Positions 1 to 8,967 of a stretch of DNA of 64,000 nt are shown one piece after another. Where the stretch lies: contig JASEVX010000011.1 of assembly GCA_031761405.1 (NCBI GenBank), positions 64,128,767-64,192,766 of the forward strand, in the 5' to 3' direction. This DNA is from Serripes groenlandicus. Taxonomy: Eukaryota > Mollusca > Bivalvia > Cardiida > Cardiidae. The position numbers and the translations under genes are program-made. Below the pieces are notes generated by a model that saw only the letters and a program-made list of their open reading frames with translations, searched no databases and was not told the origin of the DNA. The stretch's first letter is position 1. Each line of letters begins with the position of its first letter.

Positions 1-11
1 CTTGTCTAGCG

Positions 12-1136
12 TCATGACTTTTTATTAACAAGATATGATTCTGGAATCCAACTTTGAAATTTGGTTGGATATCCTTTCCAATTAACCTTTATTTCTCTGA
101 CTATTTTGTTACCTTTACGTCTTGTTCGTTTTGCAAGCACTGAATCAATTTCATAGATTTCATCATCTTTTATGAATTGTAATTCAGGTTCATAAAAAGT
201 GCCCAAGATTTGCTCACCGTCTAAATCTTTAACGACATATGTTACTGGAGAAGTTGATTTATTTACATGTACAATTTCAAATAATTCCTGTGTCCAGTTA
301 GGAAGATAACCTTTATCAAATGTTCGTTTTGTTTTGTTAATTCGTACACGGTTTCCTATCTTGAATTTTGCTTTTTTATTTGAAACGGGGTTCTGAGGGT
401 ACAGATTCTCTGAAATTTCAGCTTCATTAGTTTGATTAACAGATGCAGGATTTGATTTGATACTTCTGTGAAAAGTATTATTGTAATTGTTTACTAATTT
501 TTCCAGAATATCAATGTAACGCTTTGTTTTCATGTGAGTGAAATATTTCCACATACGTGTTTTCAAAGTTCTTTGAAATCTTTCAACAATACTCGCTTTT
601 GTTTCAGGGTTTTCAGTGGTAAAAAAATGAATACGATTTCGTTTTAACCATTGTTGAAATTCTTTGTTTTTGAATTCCGTACCTTTATCCGTTTGCAAAG
701 AAATCGGGGTTCTTTTTGATTTCTGAAGTATGGAATGAAATGCAACAATTAACGTTTTACCAGTTTTATTTGGAATAGGAACAACCCAGGAAAACTTAGA
801 AAATACATCAATAACACAAAGTAAATACTTTTTGTTGTCATTTTGTTTAGCTAAATGTTGCATGTCTGCTAAATCAGCTTGCCATTGTTGATCAATACCA
901 GCCACAATAGTTCTACGTCTTTTGAAACGTCTACGTATAGGTTTATGTAAAGTAAATGTTGTTTCTCCTTGTAACCATTCCCTTACATCCTGGTATTTCA
1001 CACCCTTCAAAACGTACTTAGCAGCATGATACAGCTGCTTAATACTAGAATAGGCTACAGAACTATTTATGTTGTAATACAATTTTCTTAAAACGAAATC
1101 AAGTTTCTGATGCTTCTTCTTTAGTATGATTCCCAT
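12..1136 (-). CDS. Polinton/Maverick integrase with C-terminal chromodomain
   Basis: This 374-residue protein is a retroviral-type (rve) DDE integrase of the kind carried by Polinton/Maverick elements, which inserts the linear element into host DNA. The catalytic acidic residues appear to be D88 (QADLAD), D150 (LQTDKGTEF) and E185 (ASIVERFQ); the last two are 35 apart, as in D,D35E integrases. Residues about 65-80 are very basic. The C-terminal region (about 327-371, ending near VNWKGYP and SWIPESYL) reads as a chromodomain, a frequent tail in this family. The frame is intact from ATG to stop. The start overlaps the next upstream gene by 16 bases. In Polintons the integrase usually sits near one terminus, so the element end probably lies just left of base 1. 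Confidence 0.93.
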   Translation of the reverse strand: MGIILKKKHQKLDFVLRKLYYNINSSVAYSSIKQLYHAAKYVLKGVKYQDVREWLQGETTFTLHKPIRRRFKRRRTIVAGIDQQWQADLADMQHLAKQNDNKKYLLCVIDVFSKFSWVVPIPNKTGKTLIVAFHSILQKSKRTPISLQTDKGTEFKNKEFQQWLKRNRIHFFTTENPETKASIVERFQRTLKTRMWKYFTHMKTKRYIDILEKLVNNYNNTFHRSIKSNPASVNQTNEAEISENLYPQNPVSNKKAKFKIGNRVRINKTKRTFDKGYLPNWTQELFEIVHVNKSTSPVTYVVKDLDGEQILGTFYEPELQFIKDDEIYEIDSVLAKRTRRKGNKIVREIKVNWKGYPTKFQSWIPESYLVNKKS

Positions 1137-1987
1137 GTCTGACGTTTTGAAGTACTTGCTTCTTGCTTTATAGGGGTAGTTAATTCTTTTCTGTAAAATT
1201 CCCTAAGACGATCTCTTTCACCAGGTTGCGTGTAGGGTGTCATTGTCCGAACTTGTTTTTTTATTTTTGCTGATGGTGGCAATTTCTTAGGGGTACTGTA
1301 ATCATCAGCAAAATGAACTTGTTTTTTCATTTTTGCAGATGGTGGTGATTTTTTAGAGGTACTGTAATCATCAGATTCACTTTCGTCGGCTTTATCATCA
1401 TGTATGTTTTGTTTGTGCATCCATTTCCATCTTGCTTGATTACCAATAACTTCTTGTGGTACGTTACTTTCATGTAAAGCCTTTGAAAAAGTTTCCCAGC
1501 CTCTTGGTTCAAAACCTTTTCTAAGTCTTAATGAATCATTGATTAAATCAATGATATTTGAGCCAGGAAGTCGTTTACCTTTGTATGAAACAACACCGTG
1601 ATTGTCCCAAACAAGATTTTCATTATCTTTGACCATGTTTAAAAGTAATTCAGCTTTCCTTTGCATGGTTTTAGGAACGCTTTGTAATATTCGGTCATGC
1701 ATTGAACTAGATTCAGGATTTGATGGGGTAGTTGTATGTTGTTGTGATGGTTGTGACCATGATTGAGCCTTTTTCAATGAGTTCTGTAACTTGAATAAAG
1801 TTTCACCGTACTTTTGCGCCTTTTCTGTTTCTGACATATCTGACGTTTCCAATATACCCGACATCTTATTTTGTAGATGTACTACATCTGCTACTTGTGG
1901 ATTTGGTGGTAATCGAGGTCTTTGTTTTTGACGTTTCATATCCTCTAAGATTTGATAAGGTACAATAACCATTTTTCTGACTGACAT
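1121..1987 (-). CDS. Polinton-type protein of unknown function, 288 aa
   Basis: I recall similar proteins beside integrase and ATPase in invertebrate Polintons, but know no established function. The N-terminus (MSVRKMVIVPYQIL) begins a polar, coiled-coil-like region to about residue 80. Residues 80-95 are rich in Ser, Thr, Pro and Gln. A compact segment at about 132-190 contains YKGKRLPGSNIIDL and the pattern N-V-P-x(4)-G-N-x(2)-R-W. The acidic, then basic tail holds a tandem repeat of about 21 residues (DDYST-x-KK-x-PPSAK, near 207-225 and 228-246). The protein is hydrophilic with no membrane segment, which fits a nucleoprotein or assembly role, but that is inference. Only 5 bases separate its start from the stop of the upstream gene. 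Confidence 0.75.
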   Translation of the reverse strand: MSVRKMVIVPYQILEDMKRQKQRPRLPPNPQVADVVHLQNKMSGILETSDMSETEKAQKYGETLFKLQNSLKKAQSWSQPSQQHTTTPSNPESSSMHDRILQSVPKTMQRKAELLLNMVKDNENLVWDNHGVVSYKGKRLPGSNIIDLINDSLRLRKGFEPRGWETFSKALHESNVPQEVIGNQARWKWMHKQNIHDDKADESESDDYSTSKKSPPSAKMKKQVHFADDYSTPKKLPPSAKIKKQVRTMTPYTQPGERDRLREFYRKELTTPIKQEASTSKRQTWESY

Positions 1988-1992
1988 TGTTC

Positions 1993-2358
1993 TTACAGTG
2001 ATTTCAGCACACCACCAAGTCCCCCGATAACAGCTTTTCCTAACAATGGTAATAAGGCTCCTGCAAGCAACGGTAGAAATCCTCCTTTTTGGTTAAGAAT
2101 TCGTTTCTTTTTCTTAATGGAAACCGATTTCGATGCAATTTGTCTGAGTTGTTGACGGATTGGATGTAACTTAGTCTTATGAGCCTTGGTCAGATGAACA
2201 TTGCCTTTTAAAACGTTGTGACAACATTCCGAAACACAATCAATGACAGGACGATTAGCTGCGTTTATTAGCTTTTTTCTCACGTTGTGTGGTGACTGTA
2301 TCATGGCCATTACCATTGATCCATGTTTTCTAATGAGTGGTGATTTCTGTTTACCCAT
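1993..2358 (-). CDS. small basic Polinton protein with hydrophobic glycine-rich C-terminus
   Basis: A 121-residue, strongly basic protein. Residues 40-50 hold a cysteine cluster (VSECCHNVL). Residues 75-91 are lysine-rich (IKKKKRILNQ) and lead into a GGFLPLL tail (92-121) that could insert in a membrane. This layout resembles small core or membrane-active proteins of adenovirus-like elements and is common in Polintons; I infer a virion core or minor capsid role. Residues 45-95 can be aligned with residues 44-97 of the next gene upstream. The ATG is preceded by a TCAAC leader motif like those of the two genes upstream. Confidence 0.75.
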   Translation of the reverse strand: MGKQKSPLIRKHGSMVMAMIQSPHNVRKKLINAANRPVIDCVSECCHNVLKGNVHLTKAHKTKLHPIRQQLRQIASKSVSIKKKKRILNQKGGFLPLLAGALLPLLGKAVIGGLGGVLKSL

Positions 2359-2381
2359 GTTGACACTATCTCTGTCTAAAG
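2359..2381 (-). promoter_or_regulatory. leader / possible 3' splice site before the 121-aa gene
   Basis: Read on the minus strand, a pyrimidine stretch and CACTTTAGACAG are followed by AGATAGTGTCAAC directly before the ATG. The CAG and the (T)CAAC before ATGG match the leaders of the two genes upstream. Confidence 0.35.
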
Positions 2382-2414
2382 TGAAATGATCTATTTATTT
2401 TCATTGCAATACTT

Positions 2415-3125
2415 TTATGCAAATCGTGAATACAAAGCACCTAAAGCTGTTCTTGAGGATGATGAAAGTGGTACAGTTGTCAGTGGTGAAAATGGTGCAA
2501 TATCGTACAAGTCTGAAGCACGGGATGCTGTGTATGGAGGCGAACCAAGTCCACTTGAAGAAGGAATAGATTGAAACTGTATTTGTTTACGTGGTGTCAC
2601 ATTTTTATTGTCTTTTAGTCTGTTTTGACTTCTGGGTGTTTTTTTCTTCAAATCTTTTTTCTTGGTTTTGTTTTTTGTTTTATTTCTGGGGGGTTTTCTC
2701 ATTGTAATAAATCTTTCATCGATGACAAATCGGTCATTTCTTTTTTTGGACGGCTTTTTCCTTTGTTTGTCAACACCAAATTTACGAGCTGTCTTTTCTC
2801 CGTCCCATCGTAACAAACTTCTGATTATAACACCACCAAGAAACCCTCCTCCACCAGGTTTAAGAATGATTTTTCGCTTGACTTCTTCATCAATCTCAGG
2901 GTTGGCTAACTTATGTATGTCATCTTTATGTTTCGTCATGTATGTAACCGTCTGTTTCGGTAATTTGATTTTATGACCAACAATGTTTTTAGCAGCCAAA
3001 GTAAACCATTTTAATATTTCTTTTAACCCTGCTTTGAGTAAAGCTTCTCTGGCATGTTTGTTGGTTTCATGACTTAGGTTTTGTAAGGCCTGAATCACTG
3101 ACTTTGAAGTGTGTGGTATAGCCAT
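2415..3125 (-). CDS. basic Polinton protein, distant paralogue of the 121-aa gene
   Basis: A 236-residue protein with two parts. Residues 1-105 hold a helical region and the segment NIVGHKIKLPKQ ... VKRKIILKPGGGGFLGG, which parallels the Lys-rich, GGFL-containing end of the neighbouring 121-aa protein. Residues 115-175 are extremely basic (runs of KKPSKKR and KNKTKKKDLKKK type), typical of DNA-condensing core proteins. The tail (about 185-236) is rich in Ser and Pro. I do not recognise an enzyme domain. Position between ATPase and small core-like gene supports a virion or nucleoprotein role, by inference. The frame is intact. Confidence 0.75.
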   Translation of the reverse strand: MAIPHTSKSVIQALQNLSHETNKHAREALLKAGLKEILKWFTLAAKNIVGHKIKLPKQTVTYMTKHKDDIHKLANPEIDEEVKRKIILKPGGGGFLGGVIIRSLLRWDGEKTARKFGVDKQRKKPSKKRNDRFVIDERFITMRKPPRNKTKNKTKKKDLKKKTPRSQNRLKDNKNVTPRKQIQFQSIPSSSGLGSPPYTASRASDLYDIAPFSPLTTVPLSSSSRTALGALYSRFA

Positions 3126-3148
3126 GTTAACACAAAGACCTGATCAAG
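3126..3148 (-). promoter_or_regulatory. leader / possible 3' splice site before the 236-aa gene
   Basis: Minus-strand reading TCTTGATCAG then GTCTTTGTGTTAAC directly before ATGG. The order CAGG-CTTT-GTTAAC-ATGG is shared with the ATPase leader. Confidence 0.4.
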
Positions 3149-3182
3149 ATAAATGAATGTTGATCTTCTCATCATAAGTGTT

Positions 3183-3848
3183 TTATAGTGGAGAATAAAC
3201 AATAGGTCCACGATCTTCATTTTGTGTAAACCATCTGTGAAATATATCCGTTCTTAGTTTCATCTCCTTTTGAGTACGAGAATGAAAATCAATCACCAAA
3301 TACCCATGATCTTTAGATGTAGCATCTTGGTAGGCCATTATCAAATGAGGTGCTTGCATTTGATTTGCCAAAGTCTTTATTTGATTCTTATCACGTACAT
3401 TTTGAAACAAGATCATGTATTTTGAATTCAAACTAATGGTTCGACTCGACTTGGACTGCTGAAACATGTTTTGTGTGATATAAACCACACTTGCATTCCT
3501 ATGATGACCTTTTCTTGTAAACCATAACTTGATTTTATCTTCATCTTTTTCCCCTAACATGCCATCAAAGACAACTAAATGTGGAATGTCAACATCACTT
3601 ACAATTTCATTTTCATCGTCGGGGATACCTTCAATGAATTTCATGATTTCGAATTTCTCTTGCATAACAGTGTAAGCATGTTGCCATTCTTTGTAACACC
3701 ATACCACTTTTTCTGGTACAATGTTGAACAGATCATTTCTATATTCAATCAGTTTATGAACGAATTCTGTTTTTCCACATCCACTAGGTCCTGTGATATA
3801 CATATTACAGGGATGTTGAAATAATATGGACTGAATATCGGCATCCAT
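3183..3848 (-). CDS. A32/FtsK-HerA-type genome-packaging ATPase of a Polinton
   Basis: A 221-residue P-loop ATPase. The Walker A motif is GPSGCGKT (residues 20-27) and the Walker B strand is LVVFD (91-95). A polar VVYITQN strand near 130 fits the sensor position. The size, and Walker A so close to the N-terminus, are typical of the A32-like packaging ATPases of Polintons and adintoviruses, which pump DNA into a capsid. The reading frame is complete from ATG (next to the leader motif) to stop. It is the last intact gene before the tandem repeats interrupt the element. Confidence 0.92.
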   Translation of the reverse strand: MDADIQSILFQHPCNMYITGPSGCGKTEFVHKLIEYRNDLFNIVPEKVVWCYKEWQHAYTVMQEKFEIMKFIEGIPDDENEIVSDVDIPHLVVFDGMLGEKDEDKIKLWFTRKGHHRNASVVYITQNMFQQSKSSRTISLNSKYMILFQNVRDKNQIKTLANQMQAPHLIMAYQDATSKDHGYLVIDFHSRTQKEMKLRTDIFHRWFTQNEDRGPIVYSPL

Positions 3849-3872
3849 GTTAACTCTTTAAAGGCCTGAGAA
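3849..3872 (-). promoter_or_regulatory. leader / possible 3' splice site before the ATPase gene
   Basis: Minus-strand reading: a pyrimidine-rich TTATTTCTTCTCAG, then GCCTTTAAAGAGTTAAC, then ATGG. It looks like a spliceosomal acceptor 20 bases before the start codon. Confidence 0.4.
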
Positions 3873-3932
3873 GAAATAACAACACAAGAATCAAGTTATC
3901 TTATTTTATTCACATCTTTTATACAATTCATA

Positions 3933-4187
3933 TTATTGACGCAGAGATTTATACCCATATGGAACAGTGTCCGTATCATTGACAATTACTCTTTGTGTAT
4001 ACACCGATTTTACGTTTTTTGTTTGAGCTTCACTTGTCACGGATCTGTCGGCATATCTTTTAATTCTACACGCATAGGTCACTTTTATTTCTGTGTCACG
4101 ATCTTCAGCACATTGTGTAAATGTTTCAAAGTTGATTAAATGACAGGTATTGTAATCCAATGTGATTCCTTTCACAACAACAGAACG
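3933..4187 (-). pseudogene. C-terminal fragment of a Polinton gene cut by the satellite
   Basis: An 80-residue open frame, beginning at a GTG near 4,175, runs to a stop at 3,933. Its upstream coding part is missing: just beyond base 4,187 the frame enters the 52-bp repeat and meets a stop. The residue pattern (TQCAEDRDTEIKVTYACRI) looks like a beta-strand-rich coat-type domain, but I cannot assign it. Position upstream of the ATPase makes a capsid or capsid-associated gene possible. I read it as the surviving 3' end of a truncated gene. Confidence 0.55.
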
Positions 4188-5380
4188 TTAAAATTCACAA
4201 GTCATTTGTCATGTTTTTAAAGAAAACCACAACAGAACGTTACAATTCACAAGTCATTTGACATGTTTTTTAAAGAAAAACACAACAGAACGTTAAAATT
4301 CACAAGTCATTTGTCATGTTTTTCAAGAAAAACACAACAGAACGTTAAAATTCACAAGTCATTTGACATGTTTTTTTAAAGAAAAACACAACAGAACGTT
4401 ACAATTCACAAGTCATTTGTCATGTTTTTAAAGAAAAACACAACAGAGCGTTACAATTCACAAGTCATTTGTCATGTTTTTCAAGAAAAACACAACAGAA
4501 CGTTACAATTCACAAGTCATTTGACATGTTTTTTAAAGAAAAACACAACAGAACGTTAAAATTCACAAGTCATTTGTCATGTTTTTCAAGAAAAACACAA
4601 CAGAACGTTACAATTCACAAGTCATTTGACATGTTTTTTAAAGAAAAACACAACAGAACGTTAAAATTCACAAGTCATTTGTCATGTTTTTCAAGAAAAA
4701 CACAACAGAACGTTACAATTCAAAAGTAATTTGTCATGTTTTTAAAGAAAAACACAACAGAACGTTACAATTCACAAGTCATTTGTCATGTTTTTAAAAG
4801 AAAAACACAACAGACCGTTCCAATTCACAAGTCATTTGACATGTTTTTAAAGAAAAACACAACAGAACGTTACAATTCACAAGTAATTTAGCATGTTTTT
4901 AAAGAAAAACACAACAGAACGTTACAATTCACAAGTCATTTGACATGTTTTTTTTAAAGAAAAACACTACAGAACGTTACAATTCACAAGTCATTTGACA
5001 TGTTTTTTTTAAAGAAAAACACTACAGAACGTTACAATTCACAAGTCATTTGACATGTTTTTTTAAAGAAAAAACACAACAGAACGTTACAATTCACAAG
5101 TCATTTGACATGTTTTTTAAAGAAAAACACAACAGGACGTTAAAATTCACATGCCATTTGTCATGTTTTTCAAGAAAAACACAACAGAACGTTACAATTC
5201 ACAAGTCATTTGTCATGTTTTTAAAGAAAAACACAACAGAACGTTACAATTCACAAGTCATTTGTCATGTTTTTAAAGAAAAACACAACAGAACGTTACA
5301 ATTCGCAAGTCATTTGTCATGTTTTTAAAGAAAAACACAACAGAACGTTAAAATTCACAAGTCATTTGACATGTTTTTTA
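4188..5380 (+). repeat. 52-bp minisatellite, about 22-23 copies
   Basis: Each unit reads CACAACAGAACGTTACAATT, then CACAAGTCATTTGTCATG, then a T-run and AAAGAAAAA. Unit length varies from 52 to 55 through the T and A runs. Two variants (TTGTCATG and TTGACATG; TTAAAATT and TTACAATT) alternate in blocks. Open frames across it are artefacts of periodicity. It directly truncates the Polinton fragment on its left. Confidence 0.97.
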
Positions 5381-7491
5381 CAGATTGTAACAGCAAATTC
5401 CATTTGTACAGTTCTGAAAGTTCATAAATGGCTAAACGATATCGTGGTCTCTGAATCACATGTTAGAAATCAGAGAAAACCATCTATCATTTGAAAATAT
5501 TTCACGATTTGTGAGATTGATAAAACACAATAGCGTCCCTGTATAGTAAAAAAAATAACATAGAGAAAGATGTGTGTTTTCACGATAACTTTAACACGTT
5601 TAAACAACCATGTTATCTCCGCATCAATGTATGAATTCATTGTCTCTGACTTAAAATACCTTATTAATGAACTTGTGATATAAAAAACCGAGTTAACAAA
5701 TGAAAAAGTGTTATTTTTTAAAGAAAAACACAACAGAACGTTAAAATTCACAAGTCATTTGACATGTTTTTTACAGATTGTAACAGCAAATTCCATTTGT
5801 ACAGTTCTGAAAGTTCATAAATGGCTAAACGATATCGTGGTCTCTGAATCACATGTTAGAAATCAGAGAAAACCATCTATCATTTGAAAATATTTCACGA
5901 TTTGTGAGATTGATAAAACACAATAGCGTCCCTGTATAGTAAAAAAAATAACATAGAGAAAGATGTGTGTTTTCACGATAACTTTAACACGTTTAAACAA
6001 CCATGTTATCTCCGCATCAATGTATGAATTCATTGTCTCTGACTTAAAATACCTTATTAATGAACTTGTGATATAAAAAACCGAGTTAACAAATGAAAAA
6101 GTGTTATTTTTTAAAAACAAAACAAAAGAACAGTACAATTCGCAAGTCAATATTCATGTTTTTTACAGATTGTAACAGCAAATTCCATTTGTACAGTTCT
6201 GAAACTTCATAAATGGCTAAACGATATCGTGGTCTCTGAATCACATGTTAGAAATCAGAGAAAACCATCTATCATTTGAAAATATTTCACGATTTGTGAG
6301 ATTAATAAAACACAATAGCGTCCCTGTATAGTAAAAAAATAACATAGAGAAAGATGTGTGTTTTCACGATAACTTTAACACGTTTAAACAACCATGTTAT
6401 CTCCGCATTCAATGTATGAATTTATTGTCTCTGACTTAAAATACCTTATTAATGAACTTATGATATAAAAAACCGAGTTAACTAATGAAAAAGTGTTATG
6501 TTTTAAAAACAAAACAAAAGAACAGTACAATTCGCAAGTCAATATTCATGTTTTTTACAGATTGCAACTGCAAATTCCATTTGTACAGTTCTGAAACTTC
6601 ATAAATGGCTTAACGATAACGTGGTCTCTGAATCACATGTTAGAAATCAGAGAAAACCATCTATCATTTGAAAATATTTCACGATTTGTGAGATTGATAA
6701 AACACAATAGCGTCCCTGTATAGTAAAAAAAATAACATAGAGAAAGATGTGTGTTTTCACGATAACTTTAACACGTTTAAACAACCATGTTATCTCCGCA
6801 TCAATGTATGAATTCATTGTCTCTGACTTAAAATACCTTATTAATGAACTTGTGATATAAAAAACCGAGTTAACAAATGAAAAAGTGTTATGTTTTAAAA
6901 ACAAAACAAAAGAACAGTACAATTCGCAAGTCAATATTCATGTTTTTTACAAATTGCAACAGCAAATTCCATTTGTACAGTTCTGAAACTTCATAAATGG
7001 CTTAACGATAACGTGGTCTCTGAATCACATGTTAGAAATCAGAGAAAACCATCTGTCATTTGAAAATATTTCACGATTTGTGAGATTGATAAAACACAAT
7101 AGCGTCCCTGTATAGTAAAAAAATAACATAGAGAAAGATGTGTGTTTTCACGATAACTTTAACACGTTTAAACAACCATGTTATCTCCGCATTCAATGTA
7201 TGAATTCATTGTCTCTGACTTAAAATACCTTATTAATGAACTAATGATATAAAAAACCGAGTTAACAAATGAAAAAGTGTTATGTTTTAAAAACAAAACA
7301 AAAGAACAGTACAATTCGCAAGTCAATGTTCATGTTTTTTACAGATTGCAACAGCAAATTCCATTTGTATAGTTCTGAAACTTCATAAAAGGCTAAACGA
7401 TAACGTGGTCTATGTATCACATGTTAGAAATCAGATAAAACCATCTGTTATTTGAAAATATTTCATGATTTGTGAGATTGATAAAACACAA
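5381..7491 (+). repeat. 392-bp satellite, about 5.4 tandem units
   Basis: Units start at about 5,381, 5,774, 6,166, 6,558, 6,950 and 7,342 (period 392-393), each beginning CAGATTGTAACAGC or close to it; the last is cut near 7,491. The first unit ends in a segment nearly identical to the 52-bp minisatellite; later units carry a diverged version of that segment (ACAAAAGAACAGTACAATTC). Near-identical minus-strand ORFs of 93-95 codons recur once per unit and are by-products. Confidence 0.97.
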
Positions 7492-7533
7492 AATTGACAT
7501 ATTTAGCCAAAATACTGTAAAACTTGCTTTAAG

Positions 7534-7580
7534 TGACGTCATGCAGTTTTAAACGTCATAATAATCCAGTTTTTACGTCA
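7534..7580. promoter_or_regulatory. cluster of three CRE-like motifs
   Basis: A perfect palindromic TGACGTCA (7,534-7,541) is followed by AACGTCAT and TTACGTCA (7,573-7,580) within 47 bases. CREB/ATF-type proteins bind such sites in animals. No recognised gene start follows closely. Confidence 0.4.
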
Positions 7581-8106
7581 CATAGTCTCAATATTTCATT
7601 CCTTTGAGAGCTCTTGGAGGGTAAAGACGTACCTTGCAAAGCTAAAAACGGAATTCATTTTGTAGAATTATTTGGTACAACCAAATAAATAATGGTAATC
7701 TTTTAGCATAAGCTTCTGAATGGACATACTTATCAACCTGTACAACACGTATGAACACAGCCTATCGATGATTTCAGAGTGGATGTTAACAAAACTGCAT
7801 AAAGTAAACAGTCGTCAATATTCAATGTTGGAAAAGCTTTTAACGGAATTGAGAAAGGTCAACAGCAGTCCGACGAATTAAAAGACTTTGAACAGATATA
7901 TCTACAAAACATATACGGATCGGAGATATACACCTACCTTTATGAAAGTACCAGTATGTTTTGAAGTTGAAAGGTAAAGTCTGAGTGACTTTATACTAAC
8001 TCTACTAGATCAACGCGGATGACAGTAAGCTGTCAGCGACAAAACCATGCAGTACAATCTTCAACATTTCAACTGGTGTTGCGGAGGAAAATTTTAACTC
8101 TCCGTA

Positions 8107-8289
8107 TCACCTCGCAAAAGGAAATCAACAAATGATACTCCAAAACAGACACGTAAAAAGACATGTGAGGAGTCATACAGAATTTCAACAGTTACTGGGA
8201 AAGGCGAACATTCCGATCACATTGACAAGTTCAATATCCAGAAAGAGAAAACCCCAAAACAATCACGTAAAAGGGCATGTGAGGAGTAA
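8107..8289 (+). pseudogene. relic basic ORF with internal repeat
   Basis: Sixty open codons ending in TAA at 8,287-8,289, with an upstream in-frame stop and no ATG at the start. It has two copies of a TPKQ-[TS]-RK-[KR]-x-CEE segment about 40 residues apart, joined by a polar linker. It resembles a nuclear-localisation-type basic tail. Source unknown. Confidence 0.35.
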
Positions 8290-8500
8290 GGGCTAACCAA
8301 ATGTCTCGAAAAGTTAACTTTTCAAAATGTCAAAGGTTTCCCCCTGAAATACATTTTGTTTTTTATCCCTTCGCAAAAAATAGATGAAAAAAACATGCAA
8401 ATGCAGTAGTTACCCAACAACTTTTCATTGGATAACGTTCAGTTATTTCGTTGGTCAAGCTTAATTCTTAGTCAAAATGTAGTTCAATCCGACCTAACGG

Positions 8501-8508
8501 TATAAATA
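8501..8508 (+). promoter_or_regulatory. TATA-box-like TATAAATA
   Basis: TATAAATA lies about 65 bases before an open frame that begins near 8,566. There is no independent support for transcription. Confidence 0.3.
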
Positions 8509-8565
8509 GCAGAACGTCATTTTCAATCCACACATTCTTTTTAACTCATCGATATCAACATGTAA

Positions 8566-8916
8566 TTATTCAGAGGTGTGTTAAAAGTCTTCATTGATTT
8601 AATTGACATTGGCCGTAGACTGTATAACATATTTACTGCATTATACATTAATCGGAGGCTGCCTCGGGAAATTGATACAATTCGCCAACCAGATGCAATT
8701 TATTTAGTCAGAGTGATGATAGCAAAAGCTACTTATGAGTTCTGTCTCCTTGCAGTTCTCATAGGTACTTCACTGGGTAATTGGTATGTCAATGCCATTC
8801 GACTTAAACACCCCAACAAAACAAAACGGCCCTTTTTAGGGCCACACCACATACTTAGAAAGTTCAACTTTTTCAAATTTGAAAAACGACTAAGTCCAAC
8901 AACAGAAAAGGCCTAA
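8566..8916 (+). CDS. hypothetical open frame, about 116 codons
   Basis: An open frame without an ATG near its start; it follows an ATTATTCAG that could be a 3' splice site. The product would be basic, with a hydrophobic segment around ATYEFCLLAVLIGTSLG and a lysine-rich tail that ends just before the palindrome cluster. I do not recognise it. It could be chance, a relic exon or a gene of a mobile element. Confidence 0.25.
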   Translation, partial: LFRGVLKVFIDLIDIGRRLYNIFTALYINRRLPREIDTIRQPDAIYLVRVMIAKATYEFCLLAVLIGTSLGNWYVNAIRLKHPNKTKRPFLGPHHILRKFNFFKFEKRLSPTTEKA

Positions 8917-8967
8917 AAACGACTAAGTCCACGGTCTATCCTATCAAGGAGACGAATTACCTTTCAA

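Larger units (their letters stand above)
7492..8560 (+). other. unique-looking segment with relic ORFs
   Basis: No recognised gene. An open stretch at 7,803-7,964 (53 codons, no ATG at its start) contains FEQIYLQNIYG and SEIYTYLYE and is followed by a GTAAAG donor-like site. A second open stretch lies at 8,107-8,289. Base composition is less AT-skewed than the satellites. It may be decayed coding DNA of unknown source. Confidence 0.4.

Noticed and set aside
4469..5328. Plus-strand ORFs with a repeated FKEKHNRTLKF pattern
   Set aside because: Direct translation of the 52-bp repeat; frame changes wherever unit length changes.
4188..5380. CRISPR-like regular array (also 53,695-54,730)
   Set aside because: Repeats are contiguous without unique spacers, and the genome is eukaryotic.
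5470..6934. Three near-identical minus-strand ORFs of 93-95 codons
   Set aside because: They recur once per 392-bp satellite unit and differ only as the satellite does; no start context or recognised domain.
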